54,795 bases of DNA from Mycobacterium sp. 852013-50091_SCH5140682 (GTDB taxonomy: Bacteria; Actinomycetota; Actinomycetes; Mycobacteriales; Mycobacteriaceae). Shown here piece by piece: positions 25,359 to 34,721 of the stretch. The DNA lies in the NCBI RefSeq assembly GCF_001665685.1, contig NZ_LZTB01000074.1, positions 1-54,795 of the forward strand. The letters run 5' to 3'. How positions within the stretch are numbered: the first letter of the stretch is position 1; every line of letters begins with the position of its first letter. The notes below the pieces were generated by a model, which saw only the letters and a list, made by a program, of their open reading frames with translations, was not told the DNA's origin and made no database searches. Both the position numbers and the translations under genes were made by a program.

Positions 25359-27661
25359 CGCGCGTCACCCGGCTTGCCATGGCCGCGCCCCGGCGAGTCA
25401 TCGCGGTCGCGCTGCTGGTGATGCTCGGCTGCGCGGTGTTCGGCGTTCCGGTGGCAAAGCACTTGTCCGGCGGGGGATTTCGAGACCCCGGTTCCGAATC
25501 ATCGTGGGCCTCGGCCGTGTTGGCCGACACGTTCCACCAGCCCGACATGCAGTTCCTGATCACGGTCAGCGACCCAAAAGGAATCGACAGTTCCCGGGCC
25601 AGGGCAGTAGGAACCGATATCACCGCGCGGCTCAAGGAATCGCCCTACGTCGCCCATGTGGAATCGCCGTGGAATACCGCGCCGCAGAACGCCGCTCAGT
25701 TCACCAGCACTGACGGCAAGACCGCATTGATCGTCGCCGGTCTGAGCGGAGGTGAGACCAACGCGCCGACGTACGCCAAGGAACTGACCGACCAGCTCGC
25801 CCACGACCGTGACGGTGTCACGGTGCGGGCGGGGGGCTCGGCGACCGTGTACGCACAGATCAATGAGCAGACCGAGAACGACCTGTCGCTGATGGAGTCC
25901 ATCGCGATACCCATGAGCTTCCTGGTGCTGGTCTGGGTGTTCGGCGGGCTGGTCGCGGCGGTGCTGCCACTGGCCGTCGGGGCGATGGCGATCTTCGGGG
26001 CCATGGCGGTGCTGCGGGCCATCACGTTCGTCACCGACGTGTCGATCTTCGCGCTCAACCTCGCGGTCGCCATGGGTTTGGCGCTGGCCATCGACTACAC
26101 GCTGCTGCTGTTGAGCCGATACCGCGATGAGTTGGCCGACGGGCATTCCCGCGACGACGCGTTGCTTCGGACCATGTCGACGGCCGGGCACACGGTGATG
26201 TTCTCCGCGCTGATCGTCGGCCTGTCGATGCTGCCGATGGCGTTGTTCCCGATGTACTTCCTCAAATCATTCGCCTATGCCGGTGTCGCGGTGGTGGCCT
26301 TCGCGGCGTGCGCGGCCCTCGTCGTCACACCCGCGGCCATCGCGCTGCTGGGAGCGCGGCTGGACTCCCTCGACGTCCGCCGGTTGGTGCGGCGGATCCT
26401 GCGGCGGCCCGACCCAGTGCGCCTGCCCGTCGAGCAGATGTTCTGGTACCGCAGCACCAAGGCGATCATCCGTCGGGCCGTCCCCGTCGGTCTCGTCGTC
26501 ACCGCGTTGCTGCTCGCGCTCGGTGCACCGTTCCTCGGAGTGCGGTGGGGTTTCCCCGACGACCGCGTACTACCCACGTCGACCACGGCCCGTCAGGTGG
26601 GCGACCAGCTACGGACCGACTTCGCCACCGATTCGGCGAACAACATCAGCGTCGTGGTGCCGCATGTCACCGGTGTCAGCCCCACCGAACTTGGCCGCTA
26701 TGCCTCCGCGCTGTCCTCCGTCGCCGATGTGTCCTGGGTCTCGTCGCCCGTCGGGATGTTCAAGGGTGGCCATCAGGTGGGTCCCGGCGCCGAGGGCACC
26801 ACGGCCGACGGGACGGCCTATCTGACCGTGGCCAGCACGGCGCCACTGTTCTCCGACGCCTCCACCACCCAACTCGATCGGCTCCACGCGGTGCCCGGGC
26901 CGAGTGGCCGCGGTGCCTTGCTGACCGGCACCACTCAGATCAACCGGGACATCGTCGCTGCGGTCACCTCGGGGCTGCCCAAGGTGCTGGCCCTGATCGC
27001 GGTGACGAGCTTCGTGCTGTTGTTCCTGCTGACCGGCAGTGTGGTGCTGCCGCTCAAGACGTTGGTGCTCAACGTGCTGTCCCTGACGGCCGCGTTCGGC
27101 GCTCTGGTGTGGATCTTCCAGGACGGCCATCTCGGAGCGCTGGGCACCACGGCCACCGGGACCCTGGCCGCCAACATGCCGGTGCTCCTGTTCTGCATCA
27201 CCTTCGGGCTGTCCATGGATTACGAGGTGTTTCTCATCTCACGCATTCGCGAGTATTGGCTGGCCTCGGGTCACCCCGACGAGGGGCAAGCTCTGGAATC
27301 CGCGCGGATGCGTACCGACGAGGCCGTCGCCAAGGGGCTGGCCCACACGGGTCGCGTGATCACCGCCGCAGCCGTCATCATGTCGATCTCTTTCGCGGCG
27401 CTGATGGCCGCGCAGGTGTCGTTCATGCGGATGTTCGGGGTGGGGCTGACCATTGCCGTCCTGATGGATGCGACGCTGGTCCGGTTGATCCTGGTGCCCG
27501 CGTTCATGCACGTGATGGGCGGGGTGAACTGGTGGGCGCCGGGCCCGCTGGTCCGGCTGCACAAGCGCATCGGCATCAGCGAGGAGGGCGGCGGGCGCCC
27601 GACAACGGGGCGCCACCGGGCCCCGGATTCCGACCGTCCGGCCGAACCGGTGCAGGCTTGA
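25355..27661 (+). CDS. MmpL/RND-family lipid transporter
   Basis: A 768-residue RND-superfamily transporter with two MMPL domains. It has an N-terminal membrane helix (residues about 10-30), a periplasmic loop, five to six helices around 175-330 including the conserved AMGLALAIDYTLLLLSRYRDEL (proton-relay Asp-Tyr), a second large loop, and a last helix bundle with FGLSMDYEVFLISRIREYW. It is shorter than the largest MmpL proteins and lacks their long C-terminal tail. MmpL proteins export lipids and siderophores; here the partner product is presumably the compound made by the seven genes before it. No mmpS gene is seen. Confidence 0.92.
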   Translation: MTRVTRLAMAAPRRVIAVALLVMLGCAVFGVPVAKHLSGGGFRDPGSESSWASAVLADTFHQPDMQFLITVSDPKGIDSSRARAVGTDITARLKESPYVAHVESPWNTAPQNAAQFTSTDGKTALIVAGLSGGETNAPTYAKELTDQLAHDRDGVTVRAGGSATVYAQINEQTENDLSLMESIAIPMSFLVLVWVFGGLVAAVLPLAVGAMAIFGAMAVLRAITFVTDVSIFALNLAVAMGLALAIDYTLLLLSRYRDELADGHSRDDALLRTMSTAGHTVMFSALIVGLSMLPMALFPMYFLKSFAYAGVAVVAFAACAALVVTPAAIALLGARLDSLDVRRLVRRILRRPDPVRLPVEQMFWYRSTKAIIRRAVPVGLVVTALLLALGAPFLGVRWGFPDDRVLPTSTTARQVGDQLRTDFATDSANNISVVVPHVTGVSPTELGRYASALSSVADVSWVSSPVGMFKGGHQVGPGAEGTTADGTAYLTVASTAPLFSDASTTQLDRLHAVPGPSGRGALLTGTTQINRDIVAAVTSGLPKVLALIAVTSFVLLFLLTGSVVLPLKTLVLNVLSLTAAFGALVWIFQDGHLGALGTTATGTLAANMPVLLFCITFGLSMDYEVFLISRIREYWLASGHPDEGQALESARMRTDEAVAKGLAHTGRVITAAAVIMSISFAALMAAQVSFMRMFGVGLTIAVLMDATLVRLILVPAFMHVMGGVNWWAPGPLVRLHKRIGISEEGGGRPTTGRHRAPDSDRPAEPVQA

Positions 27662-27789
27662 TCCGCACGTTGACCGCGGGTCGACCCGGTACAGGCGCGT
27701 TGCAACGTTAAACTTGCCCGGATGTTCGCCAAGTGTGGGTTGCCCGGCCTGTGGTGGCCGCGCACACAGCGCTTGCGTGAGGAGCCGAA

Positions 27790-28659
27790 GTGACAGACGG
27801 CGACGGACACGACCCGCTACCTGAGCTGGGCCTGACCGGACGGCCGTCGCGCACCATCCCCGAGCCTCTGCCTCGCACCAGCCATGGTCCGGCCAAGGTC
27901 ATCGCGATGTGTAACCAGAAGGGCGGGGTCGGCAAGACCACTTCGACCATCAACCTGGGCGCCAGCCTGGCCGAATACGGCCGCCGGGTCCTGTTGGTGG
28001 ATCTGGACCCGCAGGGAGCGCTGTCGGCGGGCCTGGGTGTGCCGCACTACGAACTCGACAACACCGTGCACAACCTGTTGGTCGAGCCGCGCGTATCGAT
28101 CGATCAGGTGCTCATCAAGACCCGGGTCAGTGGCCTCGACCTGGTCCCCAGCAATATCGACCTGTCGGCCGCTGAGATCCAGCTGGTCAACGAGGTGGGC
28201 CGCGAACAGTCCCTGGCGCGGGCGCTGTATCCGGTGCTCGACCGCTACGACTATGTGCTCATCGACTGCCAGCCGTCGCTGGGTTTGCTCACCGTCAACG
28301 GCCTCGCGTGCGCGGACGGTGTGATCATCCCCACCGAATGCGAGTACTTCTCACTGCGTGGGTTGGCATTGCTCACCGACACCGTCGACAAGGTGCACGA
28401 CCGGCTCAACCCCCGGTTGCGGATCAGCGGCATCGTCGTCACCCGGTATGACCCCCGAACGGTCAACGCCCGCGAGGTCATGGCCCGGGTGGTCGAGCGC
28501 TTCGGCGATCTGGTGTTCGACACCGTCATCACCCGCACTGTCCGGTTCCCCGAGACCAGCGTCGCGGGCGAGCCGATCACCACGTGGGCACCGAAGTCCG
28601 GCGGCGCGCAGGCGTATCGATCGCTGGCGGCCGAAGTCATTCATCGGTTCGGCGTGTGA
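27790..28659 (+). CDS. ParA/Soj-family ATPase (Rv1708 family)
   Basis: A 289-residue deviant-Walker ATPase. The motif is CNQKGGVGKTTSTINLGASL (signature Lys and P-loop), followed by LLVDLDPQGALSAGLG and VLIDCQPSLGLLTVNGL. It sits at the head of the scpA-scpB operon, as in M. tuberculosis Rv1708, and is separate from the oriC-linked parA. A chromosome-segregation or positioning role with ScpAB is likely but not proven. The GTG start follows AGGAG. The scpA start overlaps the stop. Confidence 0.92.
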   Translation: MTDGDGHDPLPELGLTGRPSRTIPEPLPRTSHGPAKVIAMCNQKGGVGKTTSTINLGASLAEYGRRVLLVDLDPQGALSAGLGVPHYELDNTVHNLLVEPRVSIDQVLIKTRVSGLDLVPSNIDLSAAEIQLVNEVGREQSLARALYPVLDRYDYVLIDCQPSLGLLTVNGLACADGVIIPTECEYFSLRGLALLTDTVDKVHDRLNPRLRISGIVVTRYDPRTVNAREVMARVVERFGDLVFDTVITRTVRFPETSVAGEPITTWAPKSGGAQAYRSLAAEVIHRFGV

Positions 28660-29519
28660 AAGATGTCGAGCGCACCGAGGTAACCGATGCCGCCGCGGCC
28701 GCGGCATCGGCCGATGCTTCGGGCGAGAGCCAGCCGAGCCGGTTCCAGGTCAGGCTGAACAATTTCGAGGGCCCCTTCGACCTGCTGCTGCAGCTCATCT
28801 TCGCCCACCGCCTCGACGTCACCGAGGTGGCGTTGCACCAGGTGACCGACGATTTCATCGCCTACACCAAGCAGATCGGCGCACAGCTGGAGCTCGACGA
28901 AACCACCGCGTTCCTGGTGATCGCGGCCACGCTGCTGGACCTCAAGGCAGCCCGCCTGCTGCCCGCCGGTGAGGTGCACGACGAGGAGGATCTGGCCCTG
29001 CTCGAGGTGCGGGATCTACTGTTCGCCCGGTTGCTGCAGTACCGGGCGTTCAAACACGTCGCCGAGATGTTCGCCGAACTGGAGGCGGCCGCGCTGCGCA
29101 GCTACCCGCGCGCGGTGTCGCTGGAGGACCGGTACTCCGATCTGCTGCCCGAGGTGATGCTCGGGGTGGACGCCGAGAAGTTCGCCACCATCGCCGCGGC
29201 CGCGTTCAGCCCACGCCCGGTGCCCACGGTCGGCACCGATCACATTCACGCGCCCAAGGTTTCGGTCCCCGAGCAGGCACACCGACTGCTGAGCCTGCTC
29301 GAACAGCGGGGGATCGGCGAATGGGCCACCTTCACCGAGCTGGTGGCGGACTGCTCGGCCGGCATCGAGATCGTCGGGCGGTTCCTGGCACTGCTCGAGC
29401 TGTTCCGGGCCAGGGCGGTAGCATTCGAGCAATCAGAACCGCTTGGTGTGCTCCAGGTTTCGTGGACCGGGGATCGACCGACCAGCGAACACCTGGCAAC
29501 CGCTGACGCGGAAGAATAG
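28656..29519 (+). CDS. scpA: Segregation and condensation protein A
   Basis: The kleisin subunit of the SMC-ScpAB condensin. The 287-residue protein has the diagnostic FQVRLNNFEGPFDLLLQLI opening after an acidic, Ala-rich leader of about 25 residues, then DVTEVALHQVTDDFIAYT and a helical middle. The C-terminal winged-helix region (residues about 200-275) binds the SMC head. The GTG start at 28656 overlaps the parA stop by 4 bp. Length is close to M. tuberculosis ScpA. Confidence 0.93.
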   Translation: MKDVERTEVTDAAAAAASADASGESQPSRFQVRLNNFEGPFDLLLQLIFAHRLDVTEVALHQVTDDFIAYTKQIGAQLELDETTAFLVIAATLLDLKAARLLPAGEVHDEEDLALLEVRDLLFARLLQYRAFKHVAEMFAELEAAALRSYPRAVSLEDRYSDLLPEVMLGVDAEKFATIAAAAFSPRPVPTVGTDHIHAPKVSVPEQAHRLLSLLEQRGIGEWATFTELVADCSAGIEIVGRFLALLELFRARAVAFEQSEPLGVLQVSWTGDRPTSEHLATADAEE

Positions 29520-29525
29520 AGAACG

Positions 29526-30239
29526 ATGACTGACGAGATTGCCGGCGGCGATCCTGGCGTCGACCTGGGCTTGGACCCGGATGTCGACGTCTCCGCCGTC
29601 CCCGAACTCGACGACGGCGAACTGGGCGCGGTGCTGGAGGCGCTGCTGCTGGTCGTCGACACCCCGGTGACCATCGACGCGCTGGCCAGCACCACTGAAC
29701 AACCGGCCTACCGCATCGCCGCGAAGCTGCGGTTGATGGCCGAGGAGTTGGCCGCCCGGGACAGCGGCATCGACCTGCGCGAGGCAGGTGGCGGCTGGCG
29801 GATGTACACCCGTGCCCGCTACGCCCCGTACGTGGAGCGGCTGCTGCTGGACGGAGCGCGCTCCAAACTGACCCGCGCCGCGCTGGAAACCCTCGCGGTC
29901 GTGGCTTACCGGCAACCGGTGACGCGGGCCAGGGTGAGCGCGGTGCGCGGCGTCAACGTCGACGCGGTGATGCGGACCCTGCTGGCGCGCGGCCTGATCA
30001 CCGAGGCCGGTACCGATCCCGACACCGGTGCGACGGCGTTCGCCACCACCGAGCTGTTCCTGGAGCGGCTGGGCCTGAGCTCACTGACCGATCTGCCCGA
30101 CATCGCGCCGCTGCTGCCTGATGTCGACGTGATCGACGATCTGAGCGAAACACTCGGCGATGAACCGCGATTCGCCAAACTCAACGGCGGCGCGCCCAAG
30201 ACCGGTCAGCCGCAGACTTTCGACGTGGACAAGGACTGA
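29526..30239 (+). CDS. scpB: Segregation and condensation protein B
   Basis: A 237-residue winged-helix protein, partner of ScpA in the SMC complex. After an acidic leader it has LGAVLEALLLVVDTPVTIDALA, the GGGWRMYTRARYAPYVERLL block, and the strongly conserved LETLAVVAYRQPVTRARVSAVRGVNVDAV region. It starts 6 bp after scpA, and the pseudouridine synthase gene follows at 1 bp. Confidence 0.94.
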   Translation: MTDEIAGGDPGVDLGLDPDVDVSAVPELDDGELGAVLEALLLVVDTPVTIDALASTTEQPAYRIAAKLRLMAEELAARDSGIDLREAGGGWRMYTRARYAPYVERLLLDGARSKLTRAALETLAVVAYRQPVTRARVSAVRGVNVDAVMRTLLARGLITEAGTDPDTGATAFATTELFLERLGLSSLTDLPDIAPLLPDVDVIDDLSETLGDEPRFAKLNGGAPKTGQPQTFDVDKD

Positions 30240-30240
30240 C

Positions 30241-30981
30241 ATGGTTGACGAAGGTGTGCGCCTGCAAAAGGTGTTGTCGCAGGCGGGAATTGCGTCCCGC
30301 CGAGTCGCCGAGCGGATGATCACCGACGGCCGGGTCGAGGTCGACGGCCGGGTGGTCACCGAACTGGGCACCCGGGTGGATCCCGCTGTCGCGGAGATCC
30401 GGGTGGACGGCTCTCGGATCGTGCTCGACGACACCCTGGTGTATCTGGCGATCAACAAGCCCCGCGGCATGCACTCGACGATGTCCGACGATCGGGGCCG
30501 TCCGTGCGTGGGCGATCTGGTGGAGCATCGGGTTCGCGGTAACCAGAAGCTGTTCCACGTGGGCCGTCTGGACGCCGACACCGAAGGCCTGTTGCTGCTG
30601 ACCAACGACGGAGAGCTGGCCCATCGGCTCATGCACCCGTCCTTCGAAGTGCCCAAGACCTACGTCGCGACCGTGCTCGGCACGGTGCCGCGCGGGCTGG
30701 GCAAGAAGCTGCGGGCCGGTGTCGAATTGGAGGACGGTCCGGCCCATGTCGACGATTTCGCGGTGGTCGACACCCTGCCGGGCAAGACCATGGTGAAGGT
30801 CGTCCTACACGAGGGCCGCAACCGGATTGTGCGGCGGCTCTTGGCCGCGGTGGATTACCCGGTGCAGGAACTCGTGCGCACCGAGATCGGCACAGTGTCG
30901 CTGGGTGATCAGCGTCCCGGCAGTATCCGAGCGCTCAGCCGCAAAGAGGTCGGCGAGCTTTATCAGGCGGTGGGTTTGTGA
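30241..30981 (+). CDS. 23S rRNA pseudouridine synthase (RluB/RsuA family)
   Basis: A 246-residue pseudouridine synthase. The N-terminal S4 RNA-binding domain is VRLQKVLSQAGIASRRVAERMI. The catalytic motif is VGRLDADTEGLLLLTNDGEL, with the Asp nucleophile in GRLDxDTEG, followed by HEGRNRIVRRLLAAV. It corresponds to Rv1711, with scpB-rluB-cmk-der a conserved order. The ATG lies 1 bp after the scpB stop; cmk overlaps the end by 4 bp. Which rRNA position it modifies is not decidable here. Confidence 0.93.
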   Translation: MVDEGVRLQKVLSQAGIASRRVAERMITDGRVEVDGRVVTELGTRVDPAVAEIRVDGSRIVLDDTLVYLAINKPRGMHSTMSDDRGRPCVGDLVEHRVRGNQKLFHVGRLDADTEGLLLLTNDGELAHRLMHPSFEVPKTYVATVLGTVPRGLGKKLRAGVELEDGPAHVDDFAVVDTLPGKTMVKVVLHEGRNRIVRRLLAAVDYPVQELVRTEIGTVSLGDQRPGSIRALSRKEVGELYQAVGL

Positions 30982-31664
30982 GCGGGTCATTGGTGGTAAC
31001 GGTCGACGGTCCGGCCGGAACCGGAAAGTCTTCGGTGTCAAGGGGTTTGGCGCGTGCCCTCGGGGCGCGGTACCTGGACACCGGGGCGATGTACCGGATC
31101 GTCACGTTGGCGGTGCTGCGCGCCGGCGTCGACCTCACCGACGTGCCTGCCATCGAGGGCGTGGCTGCTGACACGGAAGTCGGGGTGGGATCGGATCCCG
31201 ACGAGGACCGGGCTTACCTCGCAGGTGAGGACGTCTCGACCGAGATCCGCGGCGACGAGGTGACGCGTGCCGTGTCGGCGGTGTCGGCCGTGCCGTCGGT
31301 GCGGACCCGGCTGGTGGATCTGCAGCGTGCGCTGGCGGCCGGCGGTGGCCGAGTTGTGGTGGAGGGGCGCGACATCGGCACTGTCGTCCTGCCGCATGCC
31401 GACGTGAAGATCTTCCTGACGGCCTCGGCCGAGGAGCGGGCGCGGCGACGTAACGCACAGAACATCGCGGGCGGGTTGCCCGACGATTTTCCGACCGTGC
31501 TGGCCGATGTGCAGCGGCGGGATCATCTCGATTCGACCCGGGCGGTATCGCCGCTGCGCGCCGCCGACGACGCACTGGTGGTCGACACCAGCGATATGGA
31601 TGAAAGCCAAGTGGTCACACACCTTTTGGACCTCGTGACCCAGCATGCAGGAGTACGACGATGA
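30978..31664 (+). CDS. cmk: Cytidylate kinase
   Basis: Phosphorylates CMP and dCMP. The 228-residue protein has the P-loop VDGPAGTGKSSVSRGLA at residues 9-25, the substrate region YLDTGAMYR, and VEGRDIGTVVLPHADVKIFLTAS near the lid. The GTG start overlaps the upstream stop (GTGA), and der overlaps the end (ATGA). Confidence 0.95.
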   Translation: MSGSLVVTVDGPAGTGKSSVSRGLARALGARYLDTGAMYRIVTLAVLRAGVDLTDVPAIEGVAADTEVGVGSDPDEDRAYLAGEDVSTEIRGDEVTRAVSAVSAVPSVRTRLVDLQRALAAGGGRVVVEGRDIGTVVLPHADVKIFLTASAEERARRRNAQNIAGGLPDDFPTVLADVQRRDHLDSTRAVSPLRAADDALVVDTSDMDESQVVTHLLDLVTQHAGVRR

Positions 31665-33079
31665 GCTCGGACGAGTCCGACGGAACGTGGGCTGACGAAA
31701 GCGACTGGGAACTCGGTGCGGCCGAGGTCGCCGAAGCGATCGAGGAAGCCGCGGCACCACCACCCGTGGTTGCCGTGGTGGGCAGGCCGAATGTCGGCAA
31801 GTCCACCCTGGTGAACCGGATCCTCGGCCGCCGGGAAGCTGTCGTCCAGGACATCCCCGGCGTGACCCGTGACCGGGTGTCCTATGACGCCAACTGGCTG
31901 GGCCGGCGATTCATGGTGCAGGACACCGGAGGATGGGAACCCGACGCCAAAGGGCTGCAACAGCTCGTGGCCGATCAGGCCCAGGTCGCAATGCGCACGG
32001 CCGACGCCATCATCCTCGTCGTCGACGCGGTGGTCGGCGCGACCGCGGCCGACGAGGCCGCAGCCAGGCTGCTGCGCAAGTCCGGCAAGCCGGTTTTCTT
32101 GGCGGCCAACAAGGTTGACACCGAGCGCGGCGAGGCTGACGCCGCTGCATTGTGGTCGCTGGGCATCGGGGAACCCCACTCGATCAGCGCGATGCACGGG
32201 CGCGGGGTCGCCGACCTGCTCGACGAGGTGATGTCGAAGCTGCCCGAGGTGTCGGAACTGTCCGGCGGGGGCGGCGGCCCGCGGCGCGTCGCGCTGGTCG
32301 GTAAGCCGAACGTCGGCAAGAGCTCGCTGCTCAACCGACTGGCCGGCGATGAGCGGTCGGTGGTGCACGACGTCGCGGGCACCACGGTCGATCCGGTCGA
32401 CTCACTGATCGAATTGGGCGGCAGGGTCTGGCGTTTCATCGACACCGCGGGGCTGCGCCGCAAGGTCGGGCAGGCCAGCGGTCACGAATTCTATGCCTCG
32501 GTGCGTACGCACGGTGCGATCGACGCCGCCGAAGTGGTCATGGTGCTGATCGACGGATCCCAGCCGCTGACCGAACAGGACCAGCGGGTGCTGTCGATGG
32601 TGATCGAAGCGGGCCGGGCGCTGGTGCTGGTGTTCAACAAGTGGGATCTGGTCGACGAGGACCGGCGTTACGAGTTGGACCGCGAGATCGAACGGCAGCT
32701 GGCGCAGGTGCAGTGGGCGCCGCGGGTGAACATCTCGGCCAAAACTGGCCGCGCGGTGCAGAAGCTGGTGCCTGCGCTGGAGACGTCGCTGGCGTCCTGG
32801 GACATGCGTATCTCGACCGGGCAGCTCAACACGTTCCTCAAGGAAGTGATCGCCGCGACGCCGCCTCCGGTGCGTGGCGGCAAGCAGCCCCGCATCCTGT
32901 TCGCCACCCAGGCCGCGACTCGGCCGCCGACGTTCGTGCTGTTCACCTCGGGATTCCTCGAGGCCGGTTACCGCCGGTTCCTGGAGCGCCGGCTGCGGGA
33001 GACGTTCGGATTCGAGGGCAGCCCGATCCGGATCAACGTGCGGGTCCGCGAGAAGCGGGGCGCTCCCAAACGTCGCTAG
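31661..33079 (+). CDS. der: Ribosome-assembly GTPase Der (EngA)
   Basis: A 472-residue protein with two tandem GTPase domains, the hallmark of Der, which works in 50S subunit assembly. The first P-loop is GRPNVGKSTLVNRIL, with DTGGWEPD and NKVD. The second is GKPNVGKSSLLNRLA, with DTAGLRR and NKWD. The C-terminal KH-like domain ends with RETFGFEGSPIRINVR. A 40-residue acidic N-terminal extension is typical of actinobacteria. It is the last gene of the operon, followed by a hairpin. Confidence 0.96.
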   Translation: MSSDESDGTWADESDWELGAAEVAEAIEEAAAPPPVVAVVGRPNVGKSTLVNRILGRREAVVQDIPGVTRDRVSYDANWLGRRFMVQDTGGWEPDAKGLQQLVADQAQVAMRTADAIILVVDAVVGATAADEAAARLLRKSGKPVFLAANKVDTERGEADAAALWSLGIGEPHSISAMHGRGVADLLDEVMSKLPEVSELSGGGGGPRRVALVGKPNVGKSSLLNRLAGDERSVVHDVAGTTVDPVDSLIELGGRVWRFIDTAGLRRKVGQASGHEFYASVRTHGAIDAAEVVMVLIDGSQPLTEQDQRVLSMVIEAGRALVLVFNKWDLVDEDRRYELDREIERQLAQVQWAPRVNISAKTGRAVQKLVPALETSLASWDMRISTGQLNTFLKEVIAATPPPVRGGKQPRILFATQAATRPPTFVLFTSGFLEAGYRRFLERRLRETFGFEGSPIRINVRVREKRGAPKRR

Positions 33080-33086
33080 CCGTGAT

Positions 33087-33129
33087 TTGTGGAGTCTTCG
33101 CCGCACCGGGTGCGGTTAAGACTCCACAA
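33087..33129 (+). terminator. Hairpin terminator after der
   Basis: A long inverted repeat: a 12-bp outer stem (33087-33098 with 33118-33129, TTGTGGAGTCTT and its complement), a 2x2 internal mismatch, and a 6-bp CCGCAC/GTGCGG inner stem. It lies 8 bp after the der stop. No U-tract follows, as in many mycobacterial terminators. A role as a dispersed repeat is not excluded. Confidence 0.75.
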
Positions 33130-33152
33130 GCCGGGCCGATAGGGTGGCCCGA

Positions 33153-33935
33153 GTGTCTGTAACCCACATGATCTTGATTGCCTTGGCGGGAGTCGGGGCG
33201 GGCGCGATCAACGCCGTCGTCGGATCGGGCACGCTGATCACCTTTCCCACGCTGGTCACGCTGGGCTTTCCGCCGGTCACGGCGACGATGTCCAACGCGA
33301 TCGGCCTGGTTGCCGGTGGCGTGTCCGGCACGTGGGGGTATCGCCGCGAACTGCGCGGGCAGTGGAACCGGCTGCGATGGCAGATTCCCGGCTCGCTGAT
33401 CGGCGCCGGGTTGGGTTCGTGGCTGCTGCTGCACCTGCCGGAGAAGGTGTTCGTCCAGGTGGTGCCGGTGCTGCTGATCCTCGCACTGGTGCTGGTGATG
33501 GTCGGCCCGCGGATTCAGGCGTGGGCGCGACGGCGGGCCGAGGAGTCCGGGCAGTCCGCCGATCACGTGAGCCCGCGACGGATGGTCGCGCTGGTTCTGG
33601 GGACCTTCGCCGTGGGTATCTATGGCGGATATTTCACTGCGGCACAGGGCATCCTGCTCATCGCTGTGATGGGTGCGCTGCTTCCGGAGTCGATCCAGCG
33701 GATGAACGCCGCCAAGAACCTGCTGTCGCTGCTGGTGAACATCGTCGCCGCGGTGGCGTACACGATTGTCGCGTTCGACCGGATCAGCTGGACCGCGGCG
33801 GGGCTGATCGCGGTGGGTTCGCTGATCGGTGGATTCCTCGGCGCGCACTACGGGCGGAGGCTGTCGCCCAACGCGCTGCGGGGCGTGATCGTGGTGGTGG
33901 GGCTGATCGGGCTCTACCGGCTGGTGACTGTCTGA
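33153..33935 (+). CDS. TauE/SafE family membrane permease
   Basis: A membrane protein of about 260 residues with seven to eight predicted helices in two repeats, each starting with a glycine-rich block: LAGVGAGAINAVVGSGTLITFPTLVTLGFPP and FAVGIYGGYFTAAQGILLIAVMGALLP. The family exports sulfite, sulfoacetate and related organic anions. No sulfur genes adjoin it, so the substrate is unknown. The GTG at 33153 sits 6 bp after AGGGTGG; a GTG at 33144 is an alternative. It converges with the GntR gene. Confidence 0.87.
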   Translation: MSVTHMILIALAGVGAGAINAVVGSGTLITFPTLVTLGFPPVTATMSNAIGLVAGGVSGTWGYRRELRGQWNRLRWQIPGSLIGAGLGSWLLLHLPEKVFVQVVPVLLILALVLVMVGPRIQAWARRRAEESGQSADHVSPRRMVALVLGTFAVGIYGGYFTAAQGILLIAVMGALLPESIQRMNAAKNLLSLLVNIVAAVAYTIVAFDRISWTAAGLIAVGSLIGGFLGAHYGRRLSPNALRGVIVVVGLIGLYRLVTV

Positions 33936-33936
33936 C

Positions 33937-34686
33937 CTAGGTCGGCTGCCGGAGCCCGACGTACATCGTCTTGTGCAGGGTCAGGACGTGGTTGCGGGCG
34001 ATCTCGGAGGCCGCCTTGCTGTCGCGGTGGCGTAACGCGTCGACCAGCTGGGCGTGTTCGAGGTTGACCTCGTGCAGATAGCTGATCGGGTACGGAATGA
34101 AGTAGCGGTACAGCCCGTGCAGCACATCGCAGTAGGTATGGATCGCCCAGTCGAGATGACTTGCCGCGGCCACTGATTCGTGGAAGCGCTGATCGGCGTT
34201 GTGGTAGCTGGTCCAGTCGGTCGTCGCGGCGGCCTCAGCGACGATGGCCGCGAGCGCGTCGATTTCCTCGTCGGACGCGGCATGCGCTGCGGCAGCACTG
34301 AGTGCGTCTTCGGCTAAGGCTCGCAAATCGATGAGGCGGTGTACCTCGGCGGCGTCGGCGCGGAAGGTGGCCGATGGGCGGTCGGAGCCCGGGCTCACCC
34401 CGGTGCCGCTGCGCGCGACGAAGGTACCGCCCGCCCGGCCGCGCCGGCGGATCACCAGGCCCTCGTCGGCCATCGACTGCAGGGCACGGCGGACCGTGGC
34501 GACGCTGACGTCGAGTGCTTCGGCGATGTCGGGTTCAGCGGGCAGCTTTTCGCCGGCGGCCATGAGTTCCAATTCCATGGCCAGTTCGAGCCGGGCCCGG
34601 ACGGTATCGGCCGCACTCAGGCGCGTGATGCCCGCGACGGCGGGTGCGCTCAACGCCGGGTGTGCATCCCCGGCCTGCAACGTCAT
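33937..34686 (-). CDS. GntR/FadR-type transcription regulator
   Basis: A 249-residue regulator with an N-terminal winged-helix GntR domain (PAEPDIAEALDVSVATVRRALQSMADEGLVIRR) and a C-terminal FCD ligand-binding domain whose metal-type residues are visible (YHNADQRFHESVAAASH, HAQLVDALRHRDSKAASEIARNH). FadR-type regulators usually respond to organic acids. It diverges from the nitrilase-permease-nitrilase operon and probably represses it, with release by a substrate of that pathway. Confidence 0.9.
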   Translation of the reverse strand: MTLQAGDAHPALSAPAVAGITRLSAADTVRARLELAMELELMAAGEKLPAEPDIAEALDVSVATVRRALQSMADEGLVIRRRGRAGGTFVARSGTGVSPGSDRPSATFRADAAEVHRLIDLRALAEDALSAAAAHAASDEEIDALAAIVAEAAATTDWTSYHNADQRFHESVAAASHLDWAIHTYCDVLHGLYRYFIPYPISYLHEVNLEHAQLVDALRHRDSKAASEIARNHVLTLHKTMYVGLRQPT

Positions 34687-34721
34687 GGCTTTGAGAGTAC
34701 GGGACCTATTGCTTTATTTGT

